From Streptomyces bambusae (lineage in GTDB: Bacteria; Actinomycetota; Actinomycetes; Streptomycetales; Streptomycetaceae): 42,830 nt of DNA. The notes beneath the pieces are model-generated. The model did not search any database. It had not been told where the DNA came from and was given only the letters and a program-made list of their open reading frames with translations. Below are positions 8,672 to 16,220 of the stretch, piece by piece. The stretch is from contig NZ_JAJAUZ010000059.1 of the NCBI RefSeq assembly GCF_020532645.1, positions 1-42,830 on the forward strand, read 5' to 3'. Each line of letters starts with the position of its first letter. Position 1 is the stretch's first letter. Both the position numbers and the translations under genes were made by a program.

Positions 8672-9175
8672 ATGACGGCATCGACGACGGTGATCGGGCA
8701 CCGTAGCAGCGAGGTCCGCGACGGCCGGCTGCTGCTGCACTTCGAGGTGCACCTGCCGCACGGCTACGAGCCGGTGTGGTCGGCCGTCGCCACGGGCCCC
8801 GGGCTGCGCGGCTGGCTGGCCCGTCCCGAGGTGCTGCAGCGCCGGCTCGGCGGGGCGGTCACCCTGGTGTGGCCCGGCGGGCCGACCGTCTCCGGCCGGA
8901 TCACCGCCTGGGACGTGGACCACGTCGCCGAGTACACCCTCGCCGGCTACGGCCGGATGCGCTTCCACCTGGACGCCGTGGGCACCGACTCCACCCTGGT
9001 CCGCTTCACGAACGAGCGGGCCGCCGTCCCCGACGCCGAGCGGCTCGACGCCCTCGCGGCCTGGCACGAGCACTTCGAACGGCTCGCGGACGCCCTGGAC
9101 GGCCACCCCGTCGACTGGATCACCTGGACCCCGGCCCGCCGCGCCGAACTCCGCGCGTACTACGCCGGTTCCTGA
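8672..9175 (+). CDS. SRPBCC-family protein
   Basis: A 167-aa soluble protein with the pattern of the START/Bet v1-like (SRPBCC, AHSA1-type) fold. An N-terminal strand (LLLHFEVHLPHGYEPVWSAVA) leads into a helix, then GPGLRGWLARPEV, and strand pairs ending ...GTDSTLVRFTNER. A C-terminal amphipathic helix (LAAWHEHFERLADALDG) and the sequence WITWTPARRAELRAYY follow, as in many AHSA1-like proteins. These proteins bind hydrophobic ligands or act as co-chaperones; the ligand is unknown. It is separated from ccsA by 76 bp containing a short hairpin, so linkage to that operon is uncertain. Confidence 0.7.
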   Translation: MTASTTVIGHRSSEVRDGRLLLHFEVHLPHGYEPVWSAVATGPGLRGWLARPEVLQRRLGGAVTLVWPGGPTVSGRITAWDVDHVAEYTLAGYGRMRFHLDAVGTDSTLVRFTNERAAVPDAERLDALAAWHEHFERLADALDGHPVDWITWTPARRAELRAYYAGS

Positions 9176-9305
9176 ACCCGCCCGTGCCGGAGGGCGGCCC
9201 ACCCGTCCTCGCTCGTACGGGGCACGGGCCCGCCCGCGGCGGTACGCCGGCCGCCGGCCCGGGAACCCCTGCTCCGTACCGACCCACGGAGACCCGGAGG
9301 TGTCC

Positions 9306-9503
9306 ATGTCCGAGGAGTCAGCCGACACGGTGGATCAGACCACCGATGCGGACGAGGCAGCACTGGACCGCGCGCTCGCGCAGGACCGGTCCGCTTCCGA
9401 CGGCGGGACGAGCACCAGCTCGTCGAGTCCCGCCACGGGCCCGGCCGCCCTGCAGCGGTCGGACGGCAGCCCCGCCGCCCGCCGGCAGCCGGAATCCGAG
9501 TAG
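9306..9503 (+). CDS. Small acidic Ser/Thr-rich protein, unknown
   Basis: A 65-aa predicted protein rich in Asp, Glu, Ser, Thr and Ala, with no hydrophobic core and probably disordered. It is supported by a good ribosome binding site (GGAGGT, 9297-9302) before ATG 9306 and by its tight link to the next gene: its stop codon overlaps that gene's ribosome binding site (TAGGAG). GTG 9300 is an alternative start. No function can be assigned. Confidence 0.5.
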   Translation: MSEESADTVDQTTDADEAALDRALAQDRSASDGGTSTSSSSPATGPAALQRSDGSPAARRQPESE

Positions 9504-9514
9504 GAGACGCGTCC

Positions 9515-9862
9515 ATGCCGCTGAAGCTGAGGAACAACTACCACACCGAGATCTGGGCGATGGTCGAGTGGCACCAGCCCAACTGCTCCGACGGCAGCAA
9601 CTGGGTCAAGAAGGGCTGGTGGCGGATCGGCCCCGCGCAGACCGCCACGGTCTTCGGGGGCAACCCGCAGGCCGTCAACCCGATCTGGTACTGCTACGCC
9701 TACTCCACCGACGGCACCGAATGGCGCGACCGCTTCCAGGAGACGGTCCCGCCCCGCGTCTTCGAGTGGTGCTCCAACACGGGGAGCTCCGACTCCCGGA
9801 CGATCCTCATGAACGAGTTCGTGGTGAGCAGCCCGAACCACACGCACACGTTCAACCGCTAG
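9515..9862 (+). CDS. DUF1036-like small protein
   Basis: A 115-aa soluble protein beginning LKLRNNYHTEIWAMVEWHQPNC, followed by KKGWWRIGPAQTATVFGG. A polar residue patch, a conserved GWW and a glycine-bounded turn match DUF1036 domains as I remember them. It has no signal peptide. The ribosome binding site GGAG at 9502-9505 overlaps the stop of the preceding short ORF, so the two are probably coupled. It converges with the PLDc_N-like gene, with 28 bp between the stops. DUF1036 has no settled biochemical role that I know of. Confidence 0.6.
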   Translation: MPLKLRNNYHTEIWAMVEWHQPNCSDGSNWVKKGWWRIGPAQTATVFGGNPQAVNPIWYCYAYSTDGTEWRDRFQETVPPRVFEWCSNTGSSDSRTILMNEFVVSSPNHTHTFNR

Positions 9863-9890
9863 ACGGGCCCGCGGGACAGGCGACCCGGTT

Positions 9891-10193
9891 CTAGTCCCTG
9901 TCGTCCTGCTCGTCCTTCTTGCGGTCCTCGTCGAGGGACTTCAGGAACTCCGGGTTGTCGTCAGGGGCGACCCACCGGGTGCGGCCGCCGGAACCGAGAC
10001 CTCCGGCGGCCGGCACCCGCTTCTTCCCCGCGATCAGCCACACCACCGGGCCGACCAGGGAGAACAGCAGGATGATGATCACCCACACCACCTTGGGCAG
10101 GTGCTTGACCTCTTCCTCGGGCGTGTTCAGGCAGTCGATGAACGCGTAGATCGTCAGCGCGATGACCAGCAGGAAGGGCAGATAGCGCAGCAC
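9891..10193 (-). CDS. PLDc_N-domain small membrane protein
   Basis: A 100-aa protein with two membrane segments (YLPFLLVIALTIYAFIDCL and VVWVIIILLFSLVGPVVWLIAG) joined by a short acidic loop, then a charged cytosolic tail. The layout ...FIDCL(N)TPEEEVKHLPKVVWVIIILLFSLVGPVVWLIAGKKR is the phospholipase D N-terminal (PLDc_N) antitoxin-like membrane module found alone in many actinobacteria. The start is taken at GTG 10193, immediately before the first membrane segment. In-frame sequence further upstream lacks coding character. It is divergent from the UbiD-family gene; the role is unknown. Confidence 0.75.
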   Translation of the reverse strand: MLRYLPFLLVIALTIYAFIDCLNTPEEEVKHLPKVVWVIIILLFSLVGPVVWLIAGKKRVPAAGGLGSGGRTRWVAPDDNPEFLKSLDEDRKKDEQDDRD

Positions 10194-10280
10194 GGTGTGG
10201 GACCGACCCCCAGGCAAGTGGTGAAGGCGTGGACTGGGGCCGACCCGGCCCCGGTGACCCTTCCAGGGTAGTGCGTGGCG

Positions 10281-10293
10281 GATACTTGGCCGC
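10281..10293 (+). promoter_or_regulatory. Leaderless-type promoter of UbiD-family gene
   Basis: A -10-like GATACT at 10281-10286 ends 7 nt before the ATG at 10294, so transcription should begin at or next to the start codon. No good -35 element is evident. Confidence 0.45.
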
Positions 10294-11751
10294 ATGGCTT
10301 ACGACGATCTCCGCTCGCTGCTCCGGGCTCTGGAGCGGGAGGGCGACCTCAAGCGCATCAAGGCCGAAGTCGACCCGTACCTGGAGGTCGGGGAGATCGT
10401 CGACAGAGTGAACAAGGCGGGCGGCCCGGCCCTGCTCTTCGAGAACGTCAAGGGCTCGTCGATGCCCCTGGCGATGAACGTCTTCGGCACCGACCGCCGG
10501 CTCCTGAAGGCCCTCGGCCTGAAGTCGTACGGCGAGATCAGCGAGAAGATCGGCGGCCTGCTGAAGCCGGAGCTGCCGCAGGGGTTCATCGGCGTCCGCG
10601 AGGCCTTCGGCAAGCTCGGCTCGATGGTGCACGTGCCGCCGAAGAAGGTGAAGGGCGATGCCGCGCCCGTCCAGGAGGTCGTCCTCACCGGCGACGACGT
10701 GGACCTCGACCTGCTGCCGGCGCTGTTCACCTGGCCCAAGGACGGCGGCTCGTTCTTCAACCTGGGCCTGACCCACACCAAGCACCCCGAGACGGGCGTG
10801 CGCAACCTCGGCCTCTACCGCCTGCAGCGCCACGACAAGCGCACCATCGGCATGCACTGGCAGATCCACAAGGACAGCCGCAACCACTACGCGGTCGCCG
10901 CCAAGCGCGGCGAGCGGCTGCCGGTCGCGATCGCCTTCGGCTGCCCGCCGGCCGTCACGTACGCGTCGACCGCGCCGCTGCCCGGTGACATCGACGAGTA
11001 CCTGTTCGCGGGCTTCGTGGCGGGCAAGCGGATCGAGATGGTCGACTGCAAGACCGTGCCGCTCCAGGTCCCGGCCAACGCCGAAGTCGTCGTCGAGGGC
11101 TGGCTGGAGCCGGGCGAGATGCTGCCGGAGGGCCCCTTCGGCGACCACACCGGCTTCTACACGCCGCAGGAGCCGTTCCCGGCCCTGAAGATCGACTGCA
11201 TCACGATGCGGAAGCGGCCGCTGCTCCAGTCCATCGTGGTCGGCCGCCCGCCGACCGAGGACGGGCCGCTGGGGCGGGCCACCGAGCGGTTCTTCCTGCC
11301 GCTGCTGAAGATCATCGTGCCGGACATCGTGGACTACCACCTGCCGGAGTCGGGCGGCTTCCACAACTGCGCGATCGTCTCGATCGACAAGAAGTACCCG
11401 AAGCACGCCCAGAAGGTGATGCACGCCATCTGGGGCGCGCACATGATGTCGCTGACCAAGCTGATCATCGTGGTGGACGCCGACTGCGACGTGCACGACC
11501 TGCACGAGGTGTCCTGGCGGGCGCTGGGCAACACCGACTACGCCCGGGACCTGACGGTGGTGGAGGGCCCGGTGGACCACCTGGACCACGCCTCGTACCA
11601 GCAGTTCTGGGGCGGCAAGGCGGGCATCGACGCCACGAAGAAGCTCCCCGAGGAGGGCTACACCCGCGACGGGGGCTGGCCGGACATGGTGGAGTCGGAC
11701 CCGGCGACGGCCGAACGGGTGACGCGACGCTGGAAGGAATACGGACTGTGA
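10294..11751 (+). CDS. mqnL: Menaquinone biosynthesis decarboxylase (UbiD family)
   Basis: A prenylated-FMN-dependent decarboxylase that, in the futalosine route, removes the carboxylate from the prenylated 6-naphthoate intermediate. It is 485 aa, the usual UbiD length. Family marks are the N-terminal YDDLRSLLRALEREGDLKRI and the C-terminal catalytic region EGPFGDHTGFYTP (EGPFG[ED]HTG), followed by PEDGPLGRATERFFLPLLK. The partner UbiX, which makes prFMN, and the prenyltransferase lie immediately downstream, so the three genes read as one functional set. Transcription looks leaderless from ATG 10294. The next gene starts 79 bp after this stop. Confidence 0.9.
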   Translation: MAYDDLRSLLRALEREGDLKRIKAEVDPYLEVGEIVDRVNKAGGPALLFENVKGSSMPLAMNVFGTDRRLLKALGLKSYGEISEKIGGLLKPELPQGFIGVREAFGKLGSMVHVPPKKVKGDAAPVQEVVLTGDDVDLDLLPALFTWPKDGGSFFNLGLTHTKHPETGVRNLGLYRLQRHDKRTIGMHWQIHKDSRNHYAVAAKRGERLPVAIAFGCPPAVTYASTAPLPGDIDEYLFAGFVAGKRIEMVDCKTVPLQVPANAEVVVEGWLEPGEMLPEGPFGDHTGFYTPQEPFPALKIDCITMRKRPLLQSIVVGRPPTEDGPLGRATERFFLPLLKIIVPDIVDYHLPESGGFHNCAIVSIDKKYPKHAQKVMHAIWGAHMMSLTKLIIVVDADCDVHDLHEVSWRALGNTDYARDLTVVEGPVDHLDHASYQQFWGGKAGIDATKKLPEEGYTRDGGWPDMVESDPATAERVTRRWKEYGL

Positions 11752-11835
11752 GCCGCTGGCGGACTATGGACGAGTGCGGTGCGGGGGCCGGGATTCCCCG
11801 CCGTCGCGGGGGTGTATCGGAGTACGGACTGTGAG
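11740..11835 (+). repeat. 13-bp direct repeat flanking the UbiD-UbiA junction
   Basis: TACGGACTGTGAG occurs at 11740-11752, covering the UbiD stop codon, and again at 11823-11835, covering the mqnP GTG start. The copies start 83 bp apart. They may reflect an old local duplication. Confidence 0.6.
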
Positions 11836-12733
11836 TTCCGCCGCCGCTGCCGTTCCGGCCCCCGGCCGGACCCGGGCGTTCCTGCGACTCGTGATGATCG
11901 AGCACTCGGTCTTCGCGCTGCCCTTCGCCTACATCGCCGCGCTGACCGCGATGTTCCAGCTGGACCGCAACGTCCACTGGGGCAAGCTGCTGCTGGTCAC
12001 CGTCTGCATGGTGGGCCTGCGGACGTTCGCGATGGCCTGCAACCGGATCATCGACCGGGAGATCGACGCCCGCAATCCCCGCACGGCCGGACGCGAACTG
12101 GTCACCGGCGCGGTGTCGGTGCGGTCGGCGTGGACCGGCGCCGGGATCGCGGTGGCGGTCTTCCTGGGGGCGGCGGCCCTGCTCAACCCGCTGTGCCTGG
12201 CGCTCGCGCCGGTGGCCGTCGTCCCGATGGTGGTCTACCCGTACGGCAAGCGGTTCACGAACTACCCGCACGCGATCCTCGGGCTCGCGCAGGCCATGGG
12301 CCCGGTGGGCGCCTGGCTGGCGATCACCGGCGAGTGGTCCTGGGAAGCGGTCGTCCTGGGCCTGGCGGTCGGGGTGTGGATCGGCGGCTTCGACCTGATC
12401 TTCGCCTGCCAGGACGTGCAGGCCGACCGCGCCGAGGGCGTCATGTCGGTGCCGGCCCGCTTCGGCGTCCCGGCCGCGCTGTGGGGGGCGCGGGTCTGCC
12501 ACGCCGTGACCACGGCCCTGCTGGTCTGGTACGCGCTGGCCACCGACGCCGGGGTGCTGTTCTGGGCGGGCCTGGTGGTCGTCGTGGCGGCGTTCCTCTA
12601 CGAGCACACCATCGTCAAGCCGCACGACCTGTCCCGCCTGAACCGGGCCTTCTTCACGGTGAACGGCTTCATCGGCATCGCGCTCTTCGCCTGCGCCCTC
12701 GCCGACCTCCTGGCCCGCGGCCTGACGCTCTAG
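11831..12733 (+). CDS. mqnP: Polyprenyltransferase of the futalosine pathway (UbiA family)
   Basis: An integral membrane prenyltransferase that attaches the polyprenyl chain to the dihydroxynaphthoate. It is 300 aa with about eight membrane segments. The two Asp-rich prenyl-diphosphate motifs are NRIIDREIDARNPRTAGR, just after the second segment, and DLIFACQDVQADRAEG. The start is GTG 11831, preceded by GGAG; an ATG at 11774 would add residues without membrane or family character. It is the middle gene of the UbiD-UbiA-UbiX group, which supports menaquinone rather than another quinone. Confidence 0.9.
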   Translation: MSSAAAAVPAPGRTRAFLRLVMIEHSVFALPFAYIAALTAMFQLDRNVHWGKLLLVTVCMVGLRTFAMACNRIIDREIDARNPRTAGRELVTGAVSVRSAWTGAGIAVAVFLGAAALLNPLCLALAPVAVVPMVVYPYGKRFTNYPHAILGLAQAMGPVGAWLAITGEWSWEAVVLGLAVGVWIGGFDLIFACQDVQADRAEGVMSVPARFGVPAALWGARVCHAVTTALLVWYALATDAGVLFWAGLVVVVAAFLYEHTIVKPHDLSRLNRAFFTVNGFIGIALFACALADLLARGLTL

Positions 12734-12777
12734 CAGCTCCCGAGCACCTGACCCGCACCCCCGCAGCGGTGGCCGGA

Positions 12778-12789
12778 TAGGCTCGACGC
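12778..12789 (+). promoter_or_regulatory. Leaderless-type promoter of ubiX
   Basis: A -10-like TAGGCT at 12778-12783 is followed by 6 nt and then ATG 12790, so the transcript should start at the start codon. No clear -35 was found. Confidence 0.45.
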
Positions 12790-13458
12790 ATGACTGAGGG
12801 CAAGCGCACCCCGTGGGTGGTCGGGGTCTCCGGGGCGTCGGGGACGCCGTACGCGGCGGCGGTGCTGCGCGGGCTGCTGGCCGCCGGGGAGAGCGTCGAC
12901 CTGGTGGTGAGCCGTGCCTCGCGGCTCACTCTTCTGGACGAGACCGGAATCGCGTTCCGGGACGCGCACTGGCGCGACGACCTGGCGCAGTGGCTGGCGC
13001 GCGGCGCCGACGGCAAGCCGGACACGTTCACGGGGCTCGACCTGGACGACGTACGGCACTGGGGTGCGGGCGACCTGGCGGCGGGGCCGAGCAGCGGCTC
13101 GTACCCGGTGAAGGGGATGCTGATCGTGCCGGCGTCCACGGCCTGTGTGGCCGGGGTGGCGCTGGGGCTGTCGAAGGACCTGCTGCAGCGGGCGGCGAGC
13201 GTGATGCTCAAGGAGCGGCGCCGGCTGGTGGTCGCGGTGCGGGAGACCCCGCTGAACGGTCAGACGCTCAAGGCTCTGGTGGCGCTGGACGAGGCGGGCG
13301 CAGTGGTGCTGCCCGCCTCGCCGGCGTTCTACTCGGGTGCGACGCACATCCAGGATCTGGTGGACTTCGTCGCGGGGCGGGTGCTGGACGCGGCAGGGGT
13401 GCCGCACCGGCTGTACCGCCGTTGGGAGGGAGAGCTCGGTGGAGCTCGTGGCGCTTAG
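12790..13458 (+). CDS. ubiX: UbiX-family flavin prenyltransferase
   Basis: UbiX prenylates FMN to give the prFMN cofactor needed by the UbiD decarboxylase upstream. The 222-aa protein has the flavoprotein start VVGVSGASGTPYAAAVLRGL and the binding regions MLIVPASTACVAGVALGLSKDLLQRAASVMLKERRRLVVAVRETPLN. The latter is a near-diagnostic UbiX signature. An insertion around residues 60-95 (ARGADGKPDTFTGLDLDD) is larger than in short UbiX proteins. The stop codon (TAG) overlaps the stop of a convergent small ORF. Confidence 0.93.
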   Translation: MTEGKRTPWVVGVSGASGTPYAAAVLRGLLAAGESVDLVVSRASRLTLLDETGIAFRDAHWRDDLAQWLARGADGKPDTFTGLDLDDVRHWGAGDLAAGPSSGSYPVKGMLIVPASTACVAGVALGLSKDLLQRAASVMLKERRRLVVAVRETPLNGQTLKALVALDEAGAVVLPASPAFYSGATHIQDLVDFVAGRVLDAAGVPHRLYRRWEGELGGARGA

Positions 13459-13586
13459 CGCTTCTTGCCGACGCGGGCGTGGACCTTGTCCGCTCGCTTC
13501 GCGGCAGCCGGCTGGTGGGCACGGGATCGGTTGGCCAGCTCCTGCAGCTGTCGCATGTGAGCGTAGGCCATCTCGATCGTGTACAC
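13455..13586 (-). CDS. Small basic protein, 43 aa
   Basis: GTG start at 13586, preceded at proper spacing by AGGAG (on the minus strand), and TAA stop at 13455-13457. The N-terminal half (YTIEMAYAHMRQLQELANRS) can form an amphipathic helix. The C-terminal half is Ala/Lys/Arg-rich (AAAKRADKVHARVGKKR) and could bind nucleic acid or membrane. I recall similar short proteins in Streptomyces but know no function. It overlaps the ubiX stop by 4 bp in convergent orientation and is divergent from the Lrp/AsnC gene, sharing an operator-rich intergenic region. Confidence 0.65.
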   Translation of the reverse strand: MYTIEMAYAHMRQLQELANRSRAHQPAAAKRADKVHARVGKKR

Positions 13587-13598
13587 GGTGAACCACTC

Positions 13599-13668
13599 CT
13601 GAAAGATCGTCTTTGATCTGCTGAAAGATTCACAGGGCGTTGACCCTGTGTGCCTTAGATTCTATACG
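13599..13668 (+). promoter_or_regulatory. Promoter and operator region of the Lrp/AsnC gene
   Basis: A near-consensus promoter TTGACC (13640-13645), 17-nt spacer, TATACG (13663-13668) points at the regulator gene. The -35 box sits inside a perfect inverted repeat CACAGGG-N6-CCCTGTG (13631-13650). Upstream, CTGAAAGAT occurs twice (13599-13607 and 13621-13629), with starts 22 bp apart, about two helical turns. The layout suits autoregulation by the Lrp-type product, possibly also controlling the divergent small ORF. Confidence 0.6.
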
Positions 13669-13709
13669 TAAACTCGCGGGATCGCTGAACAATGGAAGGC
13701 TCCAGGCAT

Positions 13710-14165
13710 ATGGACGCGGTGGACAGGCAGCTCATCCAGGCACTCAGGGAAAACGGCCGGGCGTCATACGCCGAGCTCGGACGGCTCGTCGGCCTGTCCG
13801 GCCCGAGCGTCACCGACCGGATCAACCGGCTGGAGACCGCCGGTGTGATCACCGGTTACCGGGCCACGGTCGACGCGGCCTCCCTCGGCCTGGGCGTCAC
13901 GGCCCTCATCGGCATCTCCCTGTCGGACGCCGCCGACCACGAGGACGTGGCCCGCCGGCTGCGCGACCTCGCCGAGATCGAGGACTGCTGGTTCATCGCC
14001 GGCGACGACTCCTTCATGCTCAAGGTCCGCGCCAGCGACGTCGACGGCCTGGAGAAGATCATCCGCAAGCTGTCCGGCACCCGCGGGGTCTCCCGCACCC
14101 GCACCACGATCGTGCTGTCCACGAAGTGGGAGAACCGGGTCGGGGATCTGCCGGAGGAGCGCTGA
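13710..14165 (+). CDS. Lrp/AsnC-family transcriptional regulator
   Basis: A 151-aa regulator with an N-terminal winged-helix domain (MDAVDRQLIQALRENGRASYAELGRLVGLSGPSVTDRINRLETAGVI region, residues 1-50). A RAM/AsnC ligand-binding domain follows (GVTALIGISLS...; VRASDVDGLEKIIRKL...; RTRTTIVLSTKW). ATG 13710 is preferred: it is the usual family N-terminus and GAAGG lies upstream. ATG 13692 would add six residues. It sits between ubiX and mqnE, so it may sense an amino acid or pathway compound and adjust menaquinone genes; that is inference from position. Confidence 0.9.
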   Translation: MDAVDRQLIQALRENGRASYAELGRLVGLSGPSVTDRINRLETAGVITGYRATVDAASLGLGVTALIGISLSDAADHEDVARRLRDLAEIEDCWFIAGDDSFMLKVRASDVDGLEKIIRKLSGTRGVSRTRTTIVLSTKWENRVGDLPEER

Positions 14166-14215
14166 GAGTACGGTGGGGCAGGGTTGCAGGACATCGAGTA
14201 GGAGGCGACCGCCAC

Positions 14216-15379
14216 ATGGACGCTGGTCTCAAGCGTGAGCTGGAGGAGAAGGTCCGCTCCGGCGAGCGGCTGACCCGTGAGGACGGCATCGCCCTCTACG
14301 CGTCGGACGACCTGGCCTGGCTCGGCGGGCTGGCCCACGAGGTGCGCACCCGCAAGAACGGCGACGTCGTGCACTTCAACGTCAACCGTCACCTCAACAT
14401 GACCAACGTGTGCACCGCCTCCTGTGCGTACTGCTCGTTCCAGCGCAAGCCGGGCGAGAAGGACGCGTACACGATGCGCATCGAGGAGGCCGTCCGCCTC
14501 GCCAAGGCGATGGAGAACGACCACCTCACCGAGCTGCACATCGTCAACGGCCTGCACCCGAACCTGCCGTGGCGCTACTACCCGCGGTCGCTCAGCGAGC
14601 TGAAGAAGGCGCTGCCGGACGTCTCGCTGAAGGCGTTCACCGCCACCGAGATCCACCACTTCGAGACCATCTCGGGGCTCAGCGCCTCGGAGATCCTGGA
14701 CGAGCTGATCGAGGCCGGGCTGGAGTCGCTGACCGGCGGCGGCGCCGAGATCTTCGACTGGGAGGTCCGGCAGCACATCGTCGACCACCGCACCCACTGG
14801 GAGGACTGGTCGCGCATCCACCGGCTCGCGCACGAGAAGGGCCTCAAGACCCCGTGCACGATGCTGTACGGGCACATCGAGGAGCCGCGCCACCGCGTGG
14901 ACCACGTGCTGCGGCTGCGCGAACTCCAGGACGAGACCGGCGGCTTCCAGGTCTTCATCCCGCTGCGGTACCAGCACGACTTCGTCGACATGAAGGACGG
15001 CAAGGTCCGCAACACCCTCCAGGCGCGCACCACGATGGCGACCGGCGCCGAGGCGCTGAAGACCTTCGCGGTCTCGCGGCTGCTGTTCGACAACGTGCCG
15101 CACGTGAAGGTCTTCTGGGTGATGCACGGTGTGCAGACCGCCCAGCTCGCGCTCCAGCACGGTGCGGACGACATGGACGGCTCGGTGGTCGAGTACAAGA
15201 TCACGCACGATGCCGACAACTACGGCACGCCGAACAAGCTGTCGCGCGACGACCTGCTGGACCTGATCCGCGAGGCGGGCTTCCGGCCGGTCGAGCGGAA
15301 CACCCGCTACGAGGTCATCCGGGAGTACCCCGGCCCGGACGCGTCGCTGCGCGAGTCGCCGCAGCCGATGCGGGTCTGA
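14216..15379 (+). CDS. mqnE: Aminofutalosine synthase MqnE
   Basis: A radical SAM enzyme joining 3-[(1-carboxyvinyl)oxy]benzoate and SAM-derived adenosine to give aminodeoxyfutalosine. The 387-aa protein carries the [4Fe-4S] motif CTASCAYC (C66, C70, C73) in a context shared with MqnC and CofH (NVNRHLNMTNVC). The body is a TIM barrel with TGGGAEIFDWEVRQHI. The start ATG 14216 has GGAGG ten nt upstream. The upstream neighbour is the Lrp/AsnC regulator, 50 bp away. The substrate comes from MqnA (27404-28252). Confidence 0.95.
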   Translation: MDAGLKRELEEKVRSGERLTREDGIALYASDDLAWLGGLAHEVRTRKNGDVVHFNVNRHLNMTNVCTASCAYCSFQRKPGEKDAYTMRIEEAVRLAKAMENDHLTELHIVNGLHPNLPWRYYPRSLSELKKALPDVSLKAFTATEIHHFETISGLSASEILDELIEAGLESLTGGGAEIFDWEVRQHIVDHRTHWEDWSRIHRLAHEKGLKTPCTMLYGHIEEPRHRVDHVLRLRELQDETGGFQVFIPLRYQHDFVDMKDGKVRNTLQARTTMATGAEALKTFAVSRLLFDNVPHVKVFWVMHGVQTAQLALQHGADDMDGSVVEYKITHDADNYGTPNKLSRDDLLDLIREAGFRPVERNTRYEVIREYPGPDASLRESPQPMRV

Positions 15380-15389
15380 GGCCCGTACC

Positions 15390-15411
15390 GCTTCCCCTTT
15401 CGGGGGCTTTT
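15390..15411 (+). terminator. Weak hairpin with T-run after mqnE
   Basis: GCTTCCCC-TTTC-GGGGGC followed by TTTT. The stem is short and imperfect, but the position just after mqnE and the T-run suggest termination. Confidence 0.35.
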
Positions 15412-15506
15412 CGGGAGGGCGGTGCCGCCGCGGCCTTCGGGCCGGGGTGGTGCCGCCCTTCTGCGTGTCCGTGTCCGGGTCCGTATCCGCGTCCGTCCGA
15501 AATCGA

Positions 15507-15534
15507 TTGCGGCTCCGGTGATGTAAGGGATAAT
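15507..15534 (+). promoter_or_regulatory. Leaderless-type promoter of GNAT gene
   Basis: TTGCGG (15507-15512), 16-nt spacer, GATAAT (15529-15534). The GTG start at 15543 is 8 nt after the -10 box, so the transcript probably has no leader. Imperfect hexamer repeats (GTNTCC-like) precede it at about 15466-15498. Confidence 0.5.
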
Positions 15535-15542
15535 TTTGCGCT

Positions 15543-16067
15543 GTGACCCTTACTTTCACTCTTGATCCCGCCCTGGACGAGCCGCTGCGCGACGCACTGC
15601 TCCGGATCTGGACCGACGCCAGCAACGCCGGCGGCTCCATCGGCTTCGTGCCGCCCGTCACCCGCGAGGACGTCCGGCCCGAGCTGCTGCGCCACCTGGC
15701 GGGGATGGCCGAGGGCACGATCCGGCTGGTGGCCGGGCGGGACGCGGCGGGGGAGGTGCGCGCCGCCGGGTTCCTCGCGTTCAACCGGCACCGGCTCATG
15801 CTCCACTGGGTGACGGCGTACACGGTCATGGTCGACCCGCAGGTCCAGGGCCGCGGGTACGGGCGCGACCTGATGGCCGCCCTCGCCGGCGCCGCCCGGT
15901 CCTTCGAGGGTGTCGAGGCCATCCGGCTCGGCTGCCGCGGCGGGCTCGGGCTGGAGGACTTCTACGCGTCCTGCGGCTACAAGGAGGTCGGGCGGGTACC
16001 CGGCGCGATCCGGGTCGCGCCCGGCGACGACCGCGACGACATCACGATGCTGCTGCCGCTGGGCTGA
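15543..16067 (+). CDS. GNAT-family N-acetyltransferase
   Basis: A 174-aa acyl-CoA-dependent acetyltransferase. The CoA-binding motif A is VDPQVQGRGYGRDLMAAL, with the Q/R-x-x-G-x-G/A pattern QGRGYG. The C-terminal part has GLEDFYASCGYKEVGRVPGAIRV, the usual motif-B helix and strand. The substrate is unknown. The start is taken at GTG 15543 because a -10 element lies 8 nt upstream. It stands alone between mqnE and the DUF4229 gene. Confidence 0.85.
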   Translation: MTLTFTLDPALDEPLRDALLRIWTDASNAGGSIGFVPPVTREDVRPELLRHLAGMAEGTIRLVAGRDAAGEVRAAGFLAFNRHRLMLHWVTAYTVMVDPQVQGRGYGRDLMAALAGAARSFEGVEAIRLGCRGGLGLEDFYASCGYKEVGRVPGAIRVAPGDDRDDITMLLPLG

Positions 16068-16220
16068 GCCTCCGGGGCGGGCCGGCTGCCGGTGCGGCGC
16101 CGTTTGCGGTCGGTCCGCGGCCGGTCCGGTGCCGGTCCGGTGCCGGTTCACGGCCGGGAACGGGGGCGTGCTTCACTGGTCGGGCAGGAGCGACATTTCG
16201 ACGAAGAGAGAAGGCGTGCC

